The translations under genes and the position numbers were made by a program. A stretch of 64,000 bases of DNA from Dendrocalamus latiflorus. Taxonomy: Eukaryota > Streptophyta > Magnoliopsida > Poales > Poaceae. Where the stretch lies: positions 21,946,565 through 22,010,564 of the forward strand of contig CM029671.1 of assembly GCA_017311315.1 (NCBI GenBank), written 5' to 3'. The stretch's first letter is position 1; each line of letters opens with the position of its first letter. A model generated the notes under the pieces. That model was given only the letters and a program-made list of their open reading frames with translations, did not search any database and was not told the origin of the DNA. Of the stretch, positions 1-10,603 are shown in pieces.

Positions 1-3
1 AGT

Positions 4-65
4 CGAAGCGATGGAAAGCTCTCTCTTAGTTTCTCGAAGTGATGGAAAGCTCTCCCTTAGTTTCT
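4..65. repeat. Two tandem copies of a 31-bp unit
   Basis: Positions 4-34 and 35-65 are near-identical 31-bp copies (starting cgaagcgatggaaag and cgaagtgatggaaag) that differ at two bases. They lie at the window edge, so more copies may continue to the left. Confidence 0.8.
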
Positions 66-890
66 ATGAGATTCCCTCGGGAGATTCCTGTTGGAAGCAT
101 GAGACTAACACAATTGGTGATACCACTCGAGATGTCGGGCACGATCCTCCACGGCAGACTCCCCCTCGATTCACTAGTTGGGGTGGTGCAAACTCTCCAG
201 TGTTACTCGGAAGAGTTGAAGATAATGGAACTGGTGGACATCGACAAGTTAACTCGCCTTGACAACTTGAATCCTGCATTGACAGAAACTCTAGGGTATG
301 CCCAAGTTACAAGACAGATACCAGAGATCCTCCAGCAAACTATGTAGCATATTGAGGTGTAACAGGAGTAGAGGTGGTCGCAAAGCCAAAGTATGACTTC
401 CTCTATCCGCTCTTCACATGACAGAAGCCAATAAGGTCAGACTAACAATCCTCTATCAATGGGAGGACGACCCAGTCAAGATTCCGAAAACGAAGCTATA
501 AGGGGGAGAGAGAGAGAGAGAGACAAAGGAGAACGATAATAGCAAGAACATTTTGTATTAGTGCAAGTAGCATTTTCCCTATAATCGTTTATTAAGAGCA
601 AGTTGTAATTTTAGTATAGCAATAAAGATCATCATTTTTTTCTGTTTATTTCCCTATAAGACTTAGATTTCCCCCCCTACTATTCATAGCTTGTGTACCC
701 TCCGATCATTGTTCTACTGCTCAACAGGCATTCTAATGACAACCTAGCTCCCAACCTGAGAGCCAGAAATATGTCAGTGTGACTACCATATGCTAGTATA
801 CCCTATACAGTCTTCTAATTACTCGGGGTTTTAGTGCTAGTACTACCATTTAGCACACTAAAGTCAACAGACACACGTTCTTGCATATGT
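66..890. other. Intergenic, no gene recognised
   Basis: The short open frames here match no family I recognise. A (GA)n microsatellite lies at about 505-524. The sequence from 540 to 700 is AT-rich. It may be an old retroelement remnant, but I see no diagnostic end. Confidence 0.4.
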
Positions 891-894
891 GGTC

Positions 895-1713
895 TATCCA
901 GTGGCAGCTCTGCCGGTCCCGTGCTTCGCTGGGCAAAGCCCTTCGGCCGGGAGCGTAGCCTGAGGACCATCACATGCCAGGTCTCGAGCAGCATCCCCGC
1001 CGTCCGCCGATCGACCGCGTCCCCGACACGGGCAAGAGGCAGCTGATGAACCTCCTCCTGCTCGGCGCCATCTCCCTCCCCACCGTCTGCATGGTCGTCC
1101 CCTACGGCGCCTTCTTCGTCCGCGCAGGGTAAGTCGCCATTTCTGATCACTCAAGTATGTACCACTTGGACTGCAAATTTGCAGCTGCAAGGAACCACTA
1201 ACACAGCAGCGGAACATATATGCCATCTTGGCAGCAGCTAATGATGTTTGGTTTTCCCTTACATTTCAGGGAATGCCGGCGGTGGGATCTAGGCGAAGGA
1301 CGAGTTCGGCAACGACGTCCTCGCCGAAGAGTGGCTCAAGAGCACGGTCCGAATGACCGTACGCTCACTCAGGGGCTGAAGGTGAGCACAGCATGATCAC
1401 ACTGCACCATTCAGAAGTTGTGCAAGATGAAGCTGATTACTCGCAGTAGTAACTTGCTGAAATTAATCACGTATATGCAGGGTGATCCTACCTACCTTGT
1501 CGTGGAGGCCGACAAGACCCTCGCGACATACGGGATCAACACCTTATGAAGGATCCTCTGTTTGCTTACTGAACTGAACTTATCTGCATTGTTCTTCTGA
1601 AACAGTCACTGGCCTTGGTTTACGCCGACGTCGACGATGGCAAGGTCCTCTTCGTGCCGTGGATGGAGACCGGCTTCAGGATCGGCGAGGACCCTTGGTC
1701 GTGGTCGGCATAA
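895..1713 (+). pseudogene. petC: petC pseudogene (Rieske Fe-S subunit of cytochrome b6f)
   Basis: This is a decayed copy of the nuclear gene for the chloroplast cytochrome b6f Rieske protein. Exon 1 (to 1128) has a transit-peptide-like start, then a frameshift near 1000-1012, then the membrane anchor GKRQLMNLLLLGAISLPTVC and PYGAFFV. Exon 2 (1270-1381) reads NAGGGI, an in-frame TAG, AKDEFGNDVLAEEWLK, another frameshift, then HGPNDRTLTQGLK. Exon 3 (1481-1549) reads GDPTYLVVEADKTLATYGIN and stops. Exon 4 (1606-1713) reads SLALVYADVDDGKVLFVPW and ends at TAA. GT-AG borders remain at 1129/1269, 1382/1480 and before 1606, so the copy arose from DNA, not mRNA. The two-cysteine, two-histidine 2Fe-2S-binding segment that should lie between exons 3 and 4 is absent. 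It cannot encode a working Rieske protein. Confidence 0.9.
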
Positions 1714-2722
1714 GCTATGCGCATGCTCCAGCAGCAATGTTTCCAAATTATATGTACACACTGTATGAAAGAACAGAAACTTTCTCACTGCACATATCAC
1801 CTTCTGAGGACTCTGAATCTGGTGAGATGGACACCTTCTTTTGATAGCTAATCGAACTAAAGGATATTTCCTGAATCTGGGCACCTACATAGCACTCCGA
1901 AGAATTCTAGAGGTAAGATGGCGTATCTACAGAATTGTTTCAAAAGAATACTACAAAGTTGATCTGTTTCTGAAAATGATACAGGCTGCTGTCCCTATTG
2001 GCTGTTTTCTCAAGTATTGACATAGCTTTTCCCTTCAGAAATGGGGCTTTCCTTTTCTTCCAAGTCAACAATGGAACATTTCTTTCTCTGCATTTTATTC
2101 AGAAGAAAAGTGAATACATGACATTCCAAGTTCAGAATCATCAGGATATGTCACTGCCAGAAAGGACGAGCAGCTGAGGATCAACCACAAGCATCAACAT
2201 GAACAAATGAAACGATCAAACTATCAGAGCAATCAAACCAAACATCGATATCTAAGATCAAAGGTAGATTTAATTCAGTACGCCATTAATTTGAAATTAA
2301 GCTTTCACACTCGCAAAATATGCAAGCATTTGCAGCACAAATTGCTTAGGACATCCATGGACCATGATCCATCCAGCATCAAACTTACGAACACAAAATG
2401 CACAAAAATTGTCTTTCACGGATAGAAACCACTTAGAATGTATGAATCCCATATTACATTAACTTGCTACTAATCACACCAAATGTACTACAATAATAAC
2501 AATTCAAGAAACTATTTCACTCGACGAAAATTGCAATGTCCATCCATCCTCCACCTCCCTCACCTATACAGCAACCCCACAAAAACCAGCCAAAACAATA
2601 AAAATTCACCACACGGCGATGCAAAATTCTTCTTAGCTTAGGCATATTTAATCATCACAATCAAGAACCCATGACCAGCTCCAGGAACAGCCCATGCGGC
2701 CATGCTCTGCCTCCCCTTTCGC
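1714..2722. other. Intergenic, with the 3' flank of the PB1 gene
   Basis: No gene is recognised. The sequence is AT-rich with only short open frames. The part next to 2722 probably contains the 3' UTR of the minus-strand PB1 gene. I could not place its polyadenylation site. Confidence 0.4.
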
Positions 2723-3832
2723 CTACGAAGAGTGGGCCCCACCTTCCTGCGGCTTCCCCTCCGACGTGTAGACGACCGCGCCGGGCGGCGGATGCGCGTA
2801 CATCATCGGCGGGAACGGCTGCACGGGATGCGGAACGCCGTAGACGCCACCAACGCCCCCAGCCGCGTAGAGATCTCCCGGCGCCTCGCTTCCTCCGCCA
2901 CCGACAATGTGGTAGACCGGCCCGGGCATGTAGCCGCCCTGCGCAGCCGGGTCGAGGTAGTGGAGCGGGTGCACGGGCACGTAGTACACCGGCTGCGACA
3001 TGTACGGCGGCGGCGGGGCCGGCCACGGCGCGGCGCTCTCCGCGACGTAGGGGGACGGAGGCGCGCCCAGAGCGGGAGCCGGCGCGTCGTCCTCGCCGTG
3101 CACCATCTCCGTGTCGGACTTGGGGCGGGAACCCGTGCCGGGGCTGGGCTCGTCGGAGGTGGTGTCGAGGCCGAAGAGGTAGTCCGGGACCTCGGAGACG
3201 ATCGACGATGCCTCGGATCGACCGCGCTCGATGGGCGCGGGCGCGGGGGCGTTGAGCGCGTCGAGGAACCACTGGTCGGAGGAGGCGTCGCCGGCGCCGG
3301 AGAGGACGGAGCCGAAGGCGCCCGCGGCGGCGTGGTCCGGCGAGGCGGCGAAGAGGAAGAGGCGGAGGCGGGGCGGCTTGATGGCGGCGGTGGCGAGGCC
3401 CTGGAGGCGGTCGAGCTCGTCCATGAGGTTGTCGACGTCGTCGTCGGAGGTGATGGATATCAGCGCGTCGAGGTCGTCCTGGGGGAGCTGGTACCTGAGC
3501 GCCGGGTCGGTCCTCCCCGGCGCGAAAAGCGCTGGGGCGACCTTGGCGAGCGCGGCGACAAGGGCGGCGTAGGAGGCGGCGCGCGGGACGGAGACGATGC
3601 GGGTCTCCCCGCCGACGTAGCGGAGTTGATGGTCGCCCGGGCGCGGCATGATGCGGCCGCCGAAGCTGCACATGAGGCGCACGCTCGTGCCACCCTGGGC
3701 CTGCGCGAGCGGCGGGGCAGGGAACAGAGGAGGCGGGTGCTGGTAGCTGCCGCCGTTGCCGACGCCGGCCGCTGCGCGCGGGGTGGAGGAGGCTGAGGAG
3801 CCGTCGTGGTGGTGCGACGACGATGACGCCAT
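2723..3832 (-). CDS. PB1-domain protein, 369 aa, single exon
   Basis: This intronless frame encodes a plant PB1-domain protein of the group with a PB1 domain near the N-terminus and a long disordered tail. Residues 1-50 are Ser/His/Pro-rich. The PB1 fold spans about 51-147: a basic first strand (SVRLMCSFGGRIMPRPGD), then YVGGETRIVSVPRAASYAAL, then the acidic OPCA-type motif in DDLDALISITSDDDVDNLMD, so it should pair with basic PB1 partners. Residues 150-369 are low-complexity, rich in Pro, Gly and Tyr. There is no kinase domain, unlike the PB1-Raf kinases. The start is the only Met ahead of the domain with a fitting GC-rich 5' flank. In such genes PB1 acts as a head-to-tail protein-interaction module. 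The specific role of this member is unknown. Overlapping frames on both strands are GC-driven shadows. Confidence 0.88.
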   Translation of the reverse strand: MASSSSHHHDGSSASSTPRAAAGVGNGGSYQHPPPLFPAPPLAQAQGGTSVRLMCSFGGRIMPRPGDHQLRYVGGETRIVSVPRAASYAALVAALAKVAPALFAPGRTDPALRYQLPQDDLDALISITSDDDVDNLMDELDRLQGLATAAIKPPRLRLFLFAASPDHAAAGAFGSVLSGAGDASSDQWFLDALNAPAPAPIERGRSEASSIVSEVPDYLFGLDTTSDEPSPGTGSRPKSDTEMVHGEDDAPAPALGAPPSPYVAESAAPWPAPPPPYMSQPVYYVPVHPLHYLDPAAQGGYMPGPVYHIVGGGGSEAPGDLYAAGGVGGVYGVPHPVQPFPPMMYAHPPPGAVVYTSEGKPQEGGAHSS

Positions 3833-5274
3833 GGGCGGCGGCGGCGGGGCGTGGCGGGCAAGACAGGGAGAGAGAGGAGGGCGAAGAGACGATGAGATGG
3901 GAGGGGGAGGGGGGCTGCCGCAGGAGAGGTGCGTTAATTGCTAGGGGGCATCGGGATTTGGGAATCGCAACTTGCGAGGAGAGAGGTTAGGGTCTTCCGG
4001 ATTACCGTTCTGCTGCTAGCTGTAGGATCCGATAGGAGTGCTCCAGTAGTTCTCCATTCCTATTCCTGGCCAGCGTTTCAATTTTCGAATTTTGAAGTTT
4101 GAAAAAAATGTACACATAACAGTCTTCCTAGTAGTGGTTTTTGTTCGCTTTGTACTTTCGTTTTTGTTTGTAGCTGTTTTGCAGTAGGTGAGGTAGACGT
4201 ATAGTAGTAGCAGCAGCAGCAGTACGAGCACCGTTATACACTCCTGATTTAGTTTCTCGTGCCTTGACTTTCATACTTTGAAATTTGAAAATGTACACAA
4301 AATCACGAAGAGATGTGAAAAAAAGAAAAGAAAAGAAACACCCAATCGTAAACCGTTTGCGCTAGGCGAAGTAATCAGTACAATTTGTGGGTTCTGGGCG
4401 ATCCAGACCAGACCCGGTAAGGGACAATTATTGATCCCAAGGACATTCCATCCCTGGATTATTATTTATCTTGTGTCCTTGCGCGCCTGTTTGCTCGGCC
4501 TTTTTCGCGGCGCGTTTGCTTTGCTTTGCTTTGGTTCGCTTAAGGAAGCTATAAAACCCGTGGCGGATGGCTGGCTGCTGGCTGGCCGCTTCCTGACAAA
4601 AACAGATGACGCGCCTACTGCTCCACGTACACGTGCAGACCTGGGAGCTGGGCGTGACTCGCCTCCAGTGAGGCCGAGGCATGGCCTAGCGTACGACGGG
4701 CTGCCGCCCTGCCATACTGGTTCAGATCTGGTCCTGTTTCTAAATCAGAAAAAAAGACATAGAGAGAAAGATTTACTTGTAATTGCTACAAAGTTTAAGG
4801 TTGCATCAGGCATGGGCCATTGGAGCCTGCCGTGCCGTGCCGTGCCGTGCCGACCTGAAAAAGTACGTTCCAACTGTTGGGACTACTCGGCCCAATGAGC
4901 CGCTCGGTGCGCAACGCATCCATGTCCTGCTCTCGGAAGATCATTGAAAAAGCAAGGCAGAAATAGCTTTTGTCCTGGACAGAATCAAAGAAAGATTCTT
5001 ACGTAAGTTCTGTCAAAACAAGAATCGCAATCGTCGTGGAAAAAGAGCCTTTGAATTCTGGCAAAGAACGTCGGCATCCATCGTTTTTACTTTTCAGTTT
5101 ATTTTTAGCTTCAATTTTTATAATCACAACTAAAAGTCATTATTTTTAGTCTAAAAACAGACCCTCAAATATGAAGCCAAACACAAGAGCGTATGCGCTT
5201 AATGTTTTTGCGCGTTGTTAGAATCTGGCTCAAATTCATCTAGTTGGTAGTTGTTTTGTGACCATTCTGTAGTA
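3833..5274. other. Intergenic: PB1 gene upstream region
   Basis: This is the 5' flank of the PB1 gene. It has an AGC/AGT-rich microsatellite at about 4204-4227 and a CGTGC pentamer repeat at about 4832-4852. A 206-codon frame at 4278-4898 has no recognisable domain and looks accidental. No clear TATA box was found for the PB1 gene. Confidence 0.4.
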
Positions 5275-5285
5275 TCTAAACTAAT

Positions 5286-6035
5286 AAACCACCAGTTAAA
5301 ATCATTCTACATCCACCTAACAATTACCTGCTCCACAGTCATGACCTTAACTACATCTACACCACAATATGCACCCAGAAATACACCATCTTAAAAACAT
5401 GCGCACCAGATTAACTCTCTTCCATTCTCTCTCCTTACTCAACCATATCCGACGGTCATCCTTCAATGGATCTGCAGTACCCCTCCCGCGTCCCGCTCTC
5501 CTCTGCAGTCCTCCGCAGTCCCGCTACGCGTGGGCCTCCTCCGCAGTCCCGCTCTCCTCTCTCTGATCTCCCCACACTGGCGAAATTTCCGCCCGATCCG
5601 CTCCGCCCTCGCTCCTCCTCCGCCTCCGTCTCCCCCGCTCCTCCTCCTCCCCCGCTCAGCCGCCGCCGCCTCCTCCTCCCTTCTCCACTACGCCATCCGC
5701 GCCGCCATCGGCCTTCTCCACATCCGCCGCCGCTCCTCCATCCGAGCCGCCAACCGAAGCCCTTCTCCTTGCCCCACCTCGGCGCTGCCGCTCTCACCTG
5801 CTCCTCACTGGATCCGCCTCTCCGGCCGCCTACATCGCCTCCCTTCGCCGCTTCTCCACCCGCGCTGCCTTCTCCGGTGCGCCGCCACCTCTACTCGCCG
5901 GAAAGTGCTCCGAGGACAGAGAAGAGGCAGCCCATTACCCGCGAGTCCCGCAAGCTGCCGAGGAGGAGAGCACGAACCGGAATGCCCCCAAAACCTCCGA
6001 CGACGCACCGCCGCCGTTGCCGGGGAAGAGAAGAG
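5286..6035 (+). other. Leader region of the captured SEND1-like gene
   Basis: This is an AT-rich start followed from about 5460 by C-rich, proline/serine-like low-complexity sequence typical of a grass 5' UTR or promoter. The long open frames (5466-6362, 5530-6345 and the antisense ones) are composition artefacts. The capture seems to include the donor gene's 5' UTR, perhaps with its promoter. Confidence 0.4.
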
Positions 6036-7488
6036 ATGGGCGTGGGCGGCAGCTTCTGGGACCTCCTTAAGCCGTATGCGTGCCACGAGGACGCTGGATA
6101 CCTCCGCGGCCGCCGCGTCGCCGTCGACCTCTCCTTCTGGGTCGTCTCCCACAGCACCGCCATCTGGGCACGCTCCCCGCGCGCGCGGCACCCCCACCTC
6201 CGCACCACCTTCTTCCGAACGCTCTCCATCTTCTCCAAGGTCGGTTCCCCCTCCCCTCGTCTCCCCCATGCTCCGCTCGGTTTCCCAACCCCCTTTCTTG
6301 TCTCTGACTCAAGTCTGTTCCTTGTCGCTCTTGCCCGTTTCTTGATCTCTCCCAATTTGTAGTATTCTGTCTCGCGCTTGTGCCAGTCTGCATTCTGCGA
6401 TTGTCTTTCTGTGCTCCTCAAGATTCGATCTTGGATATGCAACCGCCGCACAATCTTGTGGCATGGGGATTAATGCCATGTTTTAGCTCCTCAATTTTCT
6501 TTAGTGCTTGTCTCTGGAACTGTTGCAGATGGGTGCTTTTCCTATTTTCGTGGTGGACGGCGAGCCGTCGCCGCTCAAGGCGCAGGCGAGGGCTGCGCGC
6601 TTCTTCCGAGGCTCTGGGATGGACTTGGCTGCGTTGCCGAGCACAGAGGTGGAGGGGGAGGCCAGTGTGGCGGCGACGGTGAAAGGGAGGAATGCCGCGT
6701 TCACGCGATACGTCGAGGAGTGCGTGGTGAGTAGCCATTTTTTTGGCAATGTTGTGCTCCCTTTTCGCGATTTAGGGCTTAATTTGGTTAATAAATAATT
6801 AAATATGTGTTGAAGTGCCATGTATTGACGCTGCTTGACTAGACATCATTTGTTTTGTTTTTTTTTGTGTATAAGCATCAGAGCACTCAGGTAGTAATTT
6901 ATGCAAGTTTCTACTTTAGGTTGCAGAGACATTTCTGACTTTCCCCAATCTTGTTTGTTGTGATCTAGGGTTGCTAACTTGCTATTGAAAACTGGTAAAT
7001 GTTCTGTCTTTGACAATGTTAACTTTCTGTAATGTATAGGAACTGCTTGAATATCTTGGAATGCCTGTATTGCGGGCAAATGGTGAAGCGGAAGCCCTTT
7101 GCGCTCAGTTGAACAATGAAGGTCATGTGGATGCTTACATCACTTCAGACAGTGATGCTTTGCTCTTTGGAGCTAAGACTGTCATAAAGGTCCTCCGATC
7201 AAACTGTAAGGTAAGCAGTCTATTGTAGTTCTGTTACCACAAACAATGTTTTTTTCAACATCCCTGTAACTGGTAACATGATCAGCAAATTTCCTTCAGG
7301 AACCTTTTGAGTGCTACAATGTAGCAGACATTGAGGTTGGTCTTGGATTGAAGAGGAAACAAATGGTAGCCATGGCACTTCTTATTGGCAGTGACCATGA
7401 TTTGCATGGGGTTACTGGTTTTGGTGTTGAGACTGCTCTCCGATTTGTGCAGTGTCTTATTCTTCAATTATCATCATTTCAAATCTGA
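6036..7488 (+). CDS. Truncated SEND1/GEN-like XPG-family nuclease, 253 aa if spliced
   Basis: Four exons match the N-terminal half of plant SEND1 (GEN1/Rad2-family structure-specific nuclease): 6036-6239, 6529-6726, 7040-7210 and 7300-7488. Donors GT at 6240, 6727 and 7211 and acceptors AG ending 6528, 7039 and 7299 keep phase 0 throughout. XPG-N starts MGVGGSFWDLLKPYACHEDA with the metal-binding Asp in VAVDLSFWVV and IFVVDGEPSPLK. XPG-I contains NGEAEALCAQLN and TSDSDALLFGAKT, then the helix-hairpin-helix start LLIGSDHDLHGVTGFG. The expected acidic catalytic residues are all present. Homology stops at RFVQ (7452), followed by CLILQLSSFQI and TGA. The C-terminal chromodomain-like region is missing. 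There is no stop or frameshift in 253 codons. It lies inside the candidate Helitron. Whether it is expressed is unknown. Confidence 0.75.
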
Positions 7489-7674
7489 TCCTGCAGAAGA
7501 ATCGGTTTATCTTTTTGCTGATTTTACTTGTATCTATCAGGCAGCAATTGATATGTTAAATTGCAAGCCATGTAGTCATTAGTCATTGCGGGAGTAATTC
7601 ACGCTACAAGCTTCCGATATTCTCCATATTTGTTGGAAGCTCATCTAACATTTGTATTTCATTTTGTTTATCAG

Positions 7675-8063
7675 AAATTTATGGGGAAATCTGAGAATGG
7701 CATGAATTCGTTGGAGACAAGGGTCCATGGACTGGAGATGGCATTGGATGAGATCTCTCGTGATTTAGCTGTCTCTTCAGGAAGGATGTCAAACAGAGAA
7801 CCTGATGTGAAAATCTGCTGCATTCTGAGCCCAAAATTCTGGAGAAGGCACGATGGTGGTAGGCACTCTTCCAGATTTTCTGTCTCTGATGCTCCAAACA
7901 GCTCGGAGGAGAGCAGAACTTCTTACAAGTGGGAAAGGCAGAAATTTGGGCTTCAGGGTGGATTTGTCACCAACCCGTTAGCTGAGCCGAACATTTTATC
8001 TGTTGGGAGAATAGTGGTTACTCAAGAAGGCAGGAGAAAGGATTTGACTCTACAAAAGTCAAG
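7675..8063 (+). pseudogene. Captured exon of a TORTIFOLIA1/SPIRAL2-like microtubule-associated protein gene
   Basis: One exon with good borders (AG ending 7674, GT at 8064) reads KFMGKSENGMNSLETRVHGL, then EMALDEISRDLAVSSGRMSN, KFWRRHDGGRHSSRFSVSD and GFVTNPLAEPN. This resembles the coiled, serine-rich region downstream of the HEAT repeats in plant TORTIFOLIA1-like proteins, which bind cortical microtubules. No HEAT-repeat exon or C-terminal exon is nearby, so this is an isolated fragment. Its frame is fully open (130 codons), which suggests a recent capture. It follows the SEND1 fragment by about 190 bp in the same orientation. The family call is from recalled sequence motifs. Confidence 0.65.
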
Positions 8064-9572
8064 GTAAATTTTTTTTGCTAATTATGACTCTAATAATATA
8101 TCTCTCTGCAACTTGGTTCGATCAGATATGGTAGTTGGGTCGATCATATTTTCCTAGATGACAAATTAGGAACTGACAATAACATAACAACATAAAAGTA
8201 GTACTTTTCATCTCTACCCCTCTATAATACACCAAAATTTTCTTGACAATAACATAACAACATAAAAGTAGTACTTTCATTAGCGCCTCTTGGGATTTAT
8301 GGATTCATGTTGTAGCCTTTTGGACAAGTAGGGGTTTTGTACGCAGAGCACCTCATTTATCACTAGGAACAATGAGTGCATCCATTTGTGAATTGTTCGA
8401 TGCCGTCTTGTCAATATCTTGCTAACGTAAAAAATGTGATTTAGTTATTCTACTTGGTCTAAGTTAATTAGTTTCAATGGCTAGACAAAATACTGATCAT
8501 TTATACGCCGAGCAAAAAATATCAGTACAAGGAATATCTGGGTCTCCTGCAAGATATGCAGATCTTCATGCGACATATGCGAAATGTAGAGATGCATCAG
8601 CTATATTCAGGAATTCCTGTGCATTGGTCATATTTTTTTAGTTCATCTGCGGCTTCTAAGTGCATAACTGACCAACTGTAACTATGAACAGAGTAACACT
8701 TAGATATTTTTTATCGCTCTTCATGCTATATCAATCCAATGATGTTTGATGTGGCTCATTTCTATCTGTATTGTTCATTCAGCATGTCTATTTTTGTGTT
8801 GTTACACATTGATGGTCAATTCCCCGTTGTCTCAGTTCTTATGAGATTCTGTGGTTGTGTTTGCTATGTAGATCACAAAATGTTTGGATAATGGTGTGAA
8901 TTATGCACTCCGTTCAGTCTGATGATCAATACTACTTTGTATCCCTTTGTACCCTCGTATTTGTTTAGAGAAGACGAGGGTTTGTACTATGATTGTAATG
9001 GATACATAAAAGAGATTGTTTGAGTGGTAGCATGTATGAAGTTCATACTAGCACACACTATATTGCGGTGGAAGAGTTGATATACACATCTTTTAGCTTG
9101 TCCATGGGATATGCCCCTACAGGTGTTCAGCTTGCTGTTTTCTGGATGAGAGATTTCCCATCTGTAACTGGGTGTTCTCTTTTCAGCTTGTACCATGTAA
9201 CCCCTGTGGAAAGTTTTTATTTGTGAATTGCAATTAATTACATCTCTCCTATTTTTTGGCAATCCTACACATGAATCCAGACATCCAGTACATCTCAATA
9301 GCTCTCAGAAAATTCCCAGTTTTGGGAACTTAAATCAATCTTTTATTATTATGCGTCATATTGTTATTTAACCATCTTCCTTAATTTGAATTTAAACACA
9401 CCAGTTTTGTTGTTTAAAATGCATATTGTTGGTTTCAATTTAAACATGCCAGTTTTGTTGTTTAAAATGCATATTTTTGTATACATAAGAAGGGTTATTT
9501 TTACACTTGAAAAGGGTACTGTTTTAGTGAAGTGCTTTGACATTTCTGTTTTCTATGCTTGTTCTTGAATAC
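8064..9572. other. Non-coding interior of the candidate Helitron
   Basis: This is AT-rich sequence with no recognisable exon. A segment beginning tgacaataacataacaac at 8174 is repeated at 8244. Probably it is intron or UTR carried along with the captured exons. Confidence 0.45.
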
Positions 9573-9674
9573 AGAATATGCAGATGAAAGTGCCTTGATA
9601 CCGCAGAACACAACTGTGCTGATTCGCCGAACTGCTGGACAACTGTCAGAGAAAATCGTCCTGTTCTCCTCGTA
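9573..9674 (+). pseudogene. Captured DWNN-domain exon (RBBP6/PQT3-like E3 ligase gene)
   Basis: After the acceptor AG ending at about 9573 the sequence reads EYADESALIPQNTTVLIRR, the end of a DWNN ubiquitin-like domain (plant members usually show EY.DE..LIPKNTSVLIRR). The usual VPGRPR continuation is replaced by TAGQLSEKIVLFSS and a stop. The first part of the domain (start of the ubiquitin-like fold) is absent. It is a fragment, paired with the exon at 10250. Confidence 0.65.
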
Positions 9675-9752
9675 ATGTCTCCTCCTCAATCTTTTATTTC
9701 ACAATTTAAGTCACTATTGCCTGGTTTGGACTTTGGACAGAGAGGTGATCAG

Positions 9753-9836
9753 TCATTTGAGTTATAGTAGGAACTTAAGGGATGAAGCTGAGATTCATTT
9801 GAGTTATAGTAGGAACTTAAGGGATGAAGCTGAGAT
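9753..9836. repeat. Perfect 42-bp tandem duplication
   Basis: Positions 9753-9794 and 9795-9836 are identical. This is one of several short tandem duplications confined to the candidate Helitron. Confidence 0.9.
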
Positions 9837-9913
9837 TATGTGTGAAATTTGCTATCTTTTAAGTTCCTTCATTCAATGTTAATATTTTTTTGTTCTGCTT
9901 AGACAATATGTAT

Positions 9914-10001
9914 AGATTCAGTCTGAATAATTGGTGTTTGTAATGAAAATAGACTAAAGATTCAGTCTGAATAATTGGTGTTTGTAATGAAAATAGACTA
10001 A
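9914..10001. repeat. Perfect 44-bp tandem duplication
   Basis: Positions 9914-9957 and 9958-10001 are identical (unit begins agattcagtctgaataattg). Confidence 0.9.
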
Positions 10002-10249
10002 GGAACTCTTCTCTCTTTTCCTTTTATATCTGTTTCTGTCCAAAATGAACTAAAAATAACAAAGAGTACTATCTTATATTATATGCTCTAAACCTCTCTC
10101 TCCAAACAGATTTTAACTGCATTATCATTTTGCAAGGTCTTTAGCTCAAGCGTTTGAATTGGATTTGTATGAGCTGAGACCTTGCAGGGTAGCAACCGAC
10201 GGCAAAGGAGATTTTTTGGTATATACTAACATTGTGTGACTAATTGCAG

Positions 10250-10389
10250 GCGGAAAGTCGTAGAAGATGGTTCTATAGCTTCAAACAAGTCAGTGGTTAC
10301 TGAATCAACCTCGAAATCTTGTTCTTCCACAGAAGTGCAAGATGAAGATGCTGCAATCGCAGCTGTGATTGATGCATCTGAACTCAAAT
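10250..10389 (+). pseudogene. Second captured exon of the same DWNN-domain gene
   Basis: Between an acceptor ending gcag (10249) and a GT donor at 10390 the frame reads RKVVEDGSIASNKSVVTEST, then SSTEVQDEDAAIAAVIDASELKW. The DED..I.A.ID...L.W pattern is what follows the DWNN domain in plant RBBP6/PQT3-like proteins. Part of the exon end (atgcatctgaactcaaatg) is repeated at about 10435, just downstream. Order and orientation agree with the DWNN piece at 9573. Confidence 0.55.
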
Positions 10390-10603
10390 GGTTAGTATAC
10401 CACATTTCCTTTCCTCACAGGAATCGTAGCTGTGATGCATCTGAACTCAAATGATGACTGCATGGAATGAGCAGAACCCAGATCCAGAATAGCAGCACTG
10501 CAGCCTCTCTCTCTCTCTGCATGGTTGTTGGGGCCTGAGATCTAGGTGCTGGGGGCCTGAGCTTAATCAAATGGATTTGTTGTTCTGTATTCCTGTGCGT
10601 AAA

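Noticed and set aside
2661..3796. Long open frames in other phases over the PB1 gene, including + strand 2702-3796
   Set aside because: They are Arg/Ala/Gly-rich GC shadows. Only the minus frame 2723-3832 carries a conserved domain.
5466..6362. 298-codon and 271-codon frames upstream of and over SEND1 exon 1
   Set aside because: The first shares the SEND1 frame but its upstream part is Pro/Ser/Arg low complexity. Homology begins at the ATG at 6036, and these lines run through the intron.
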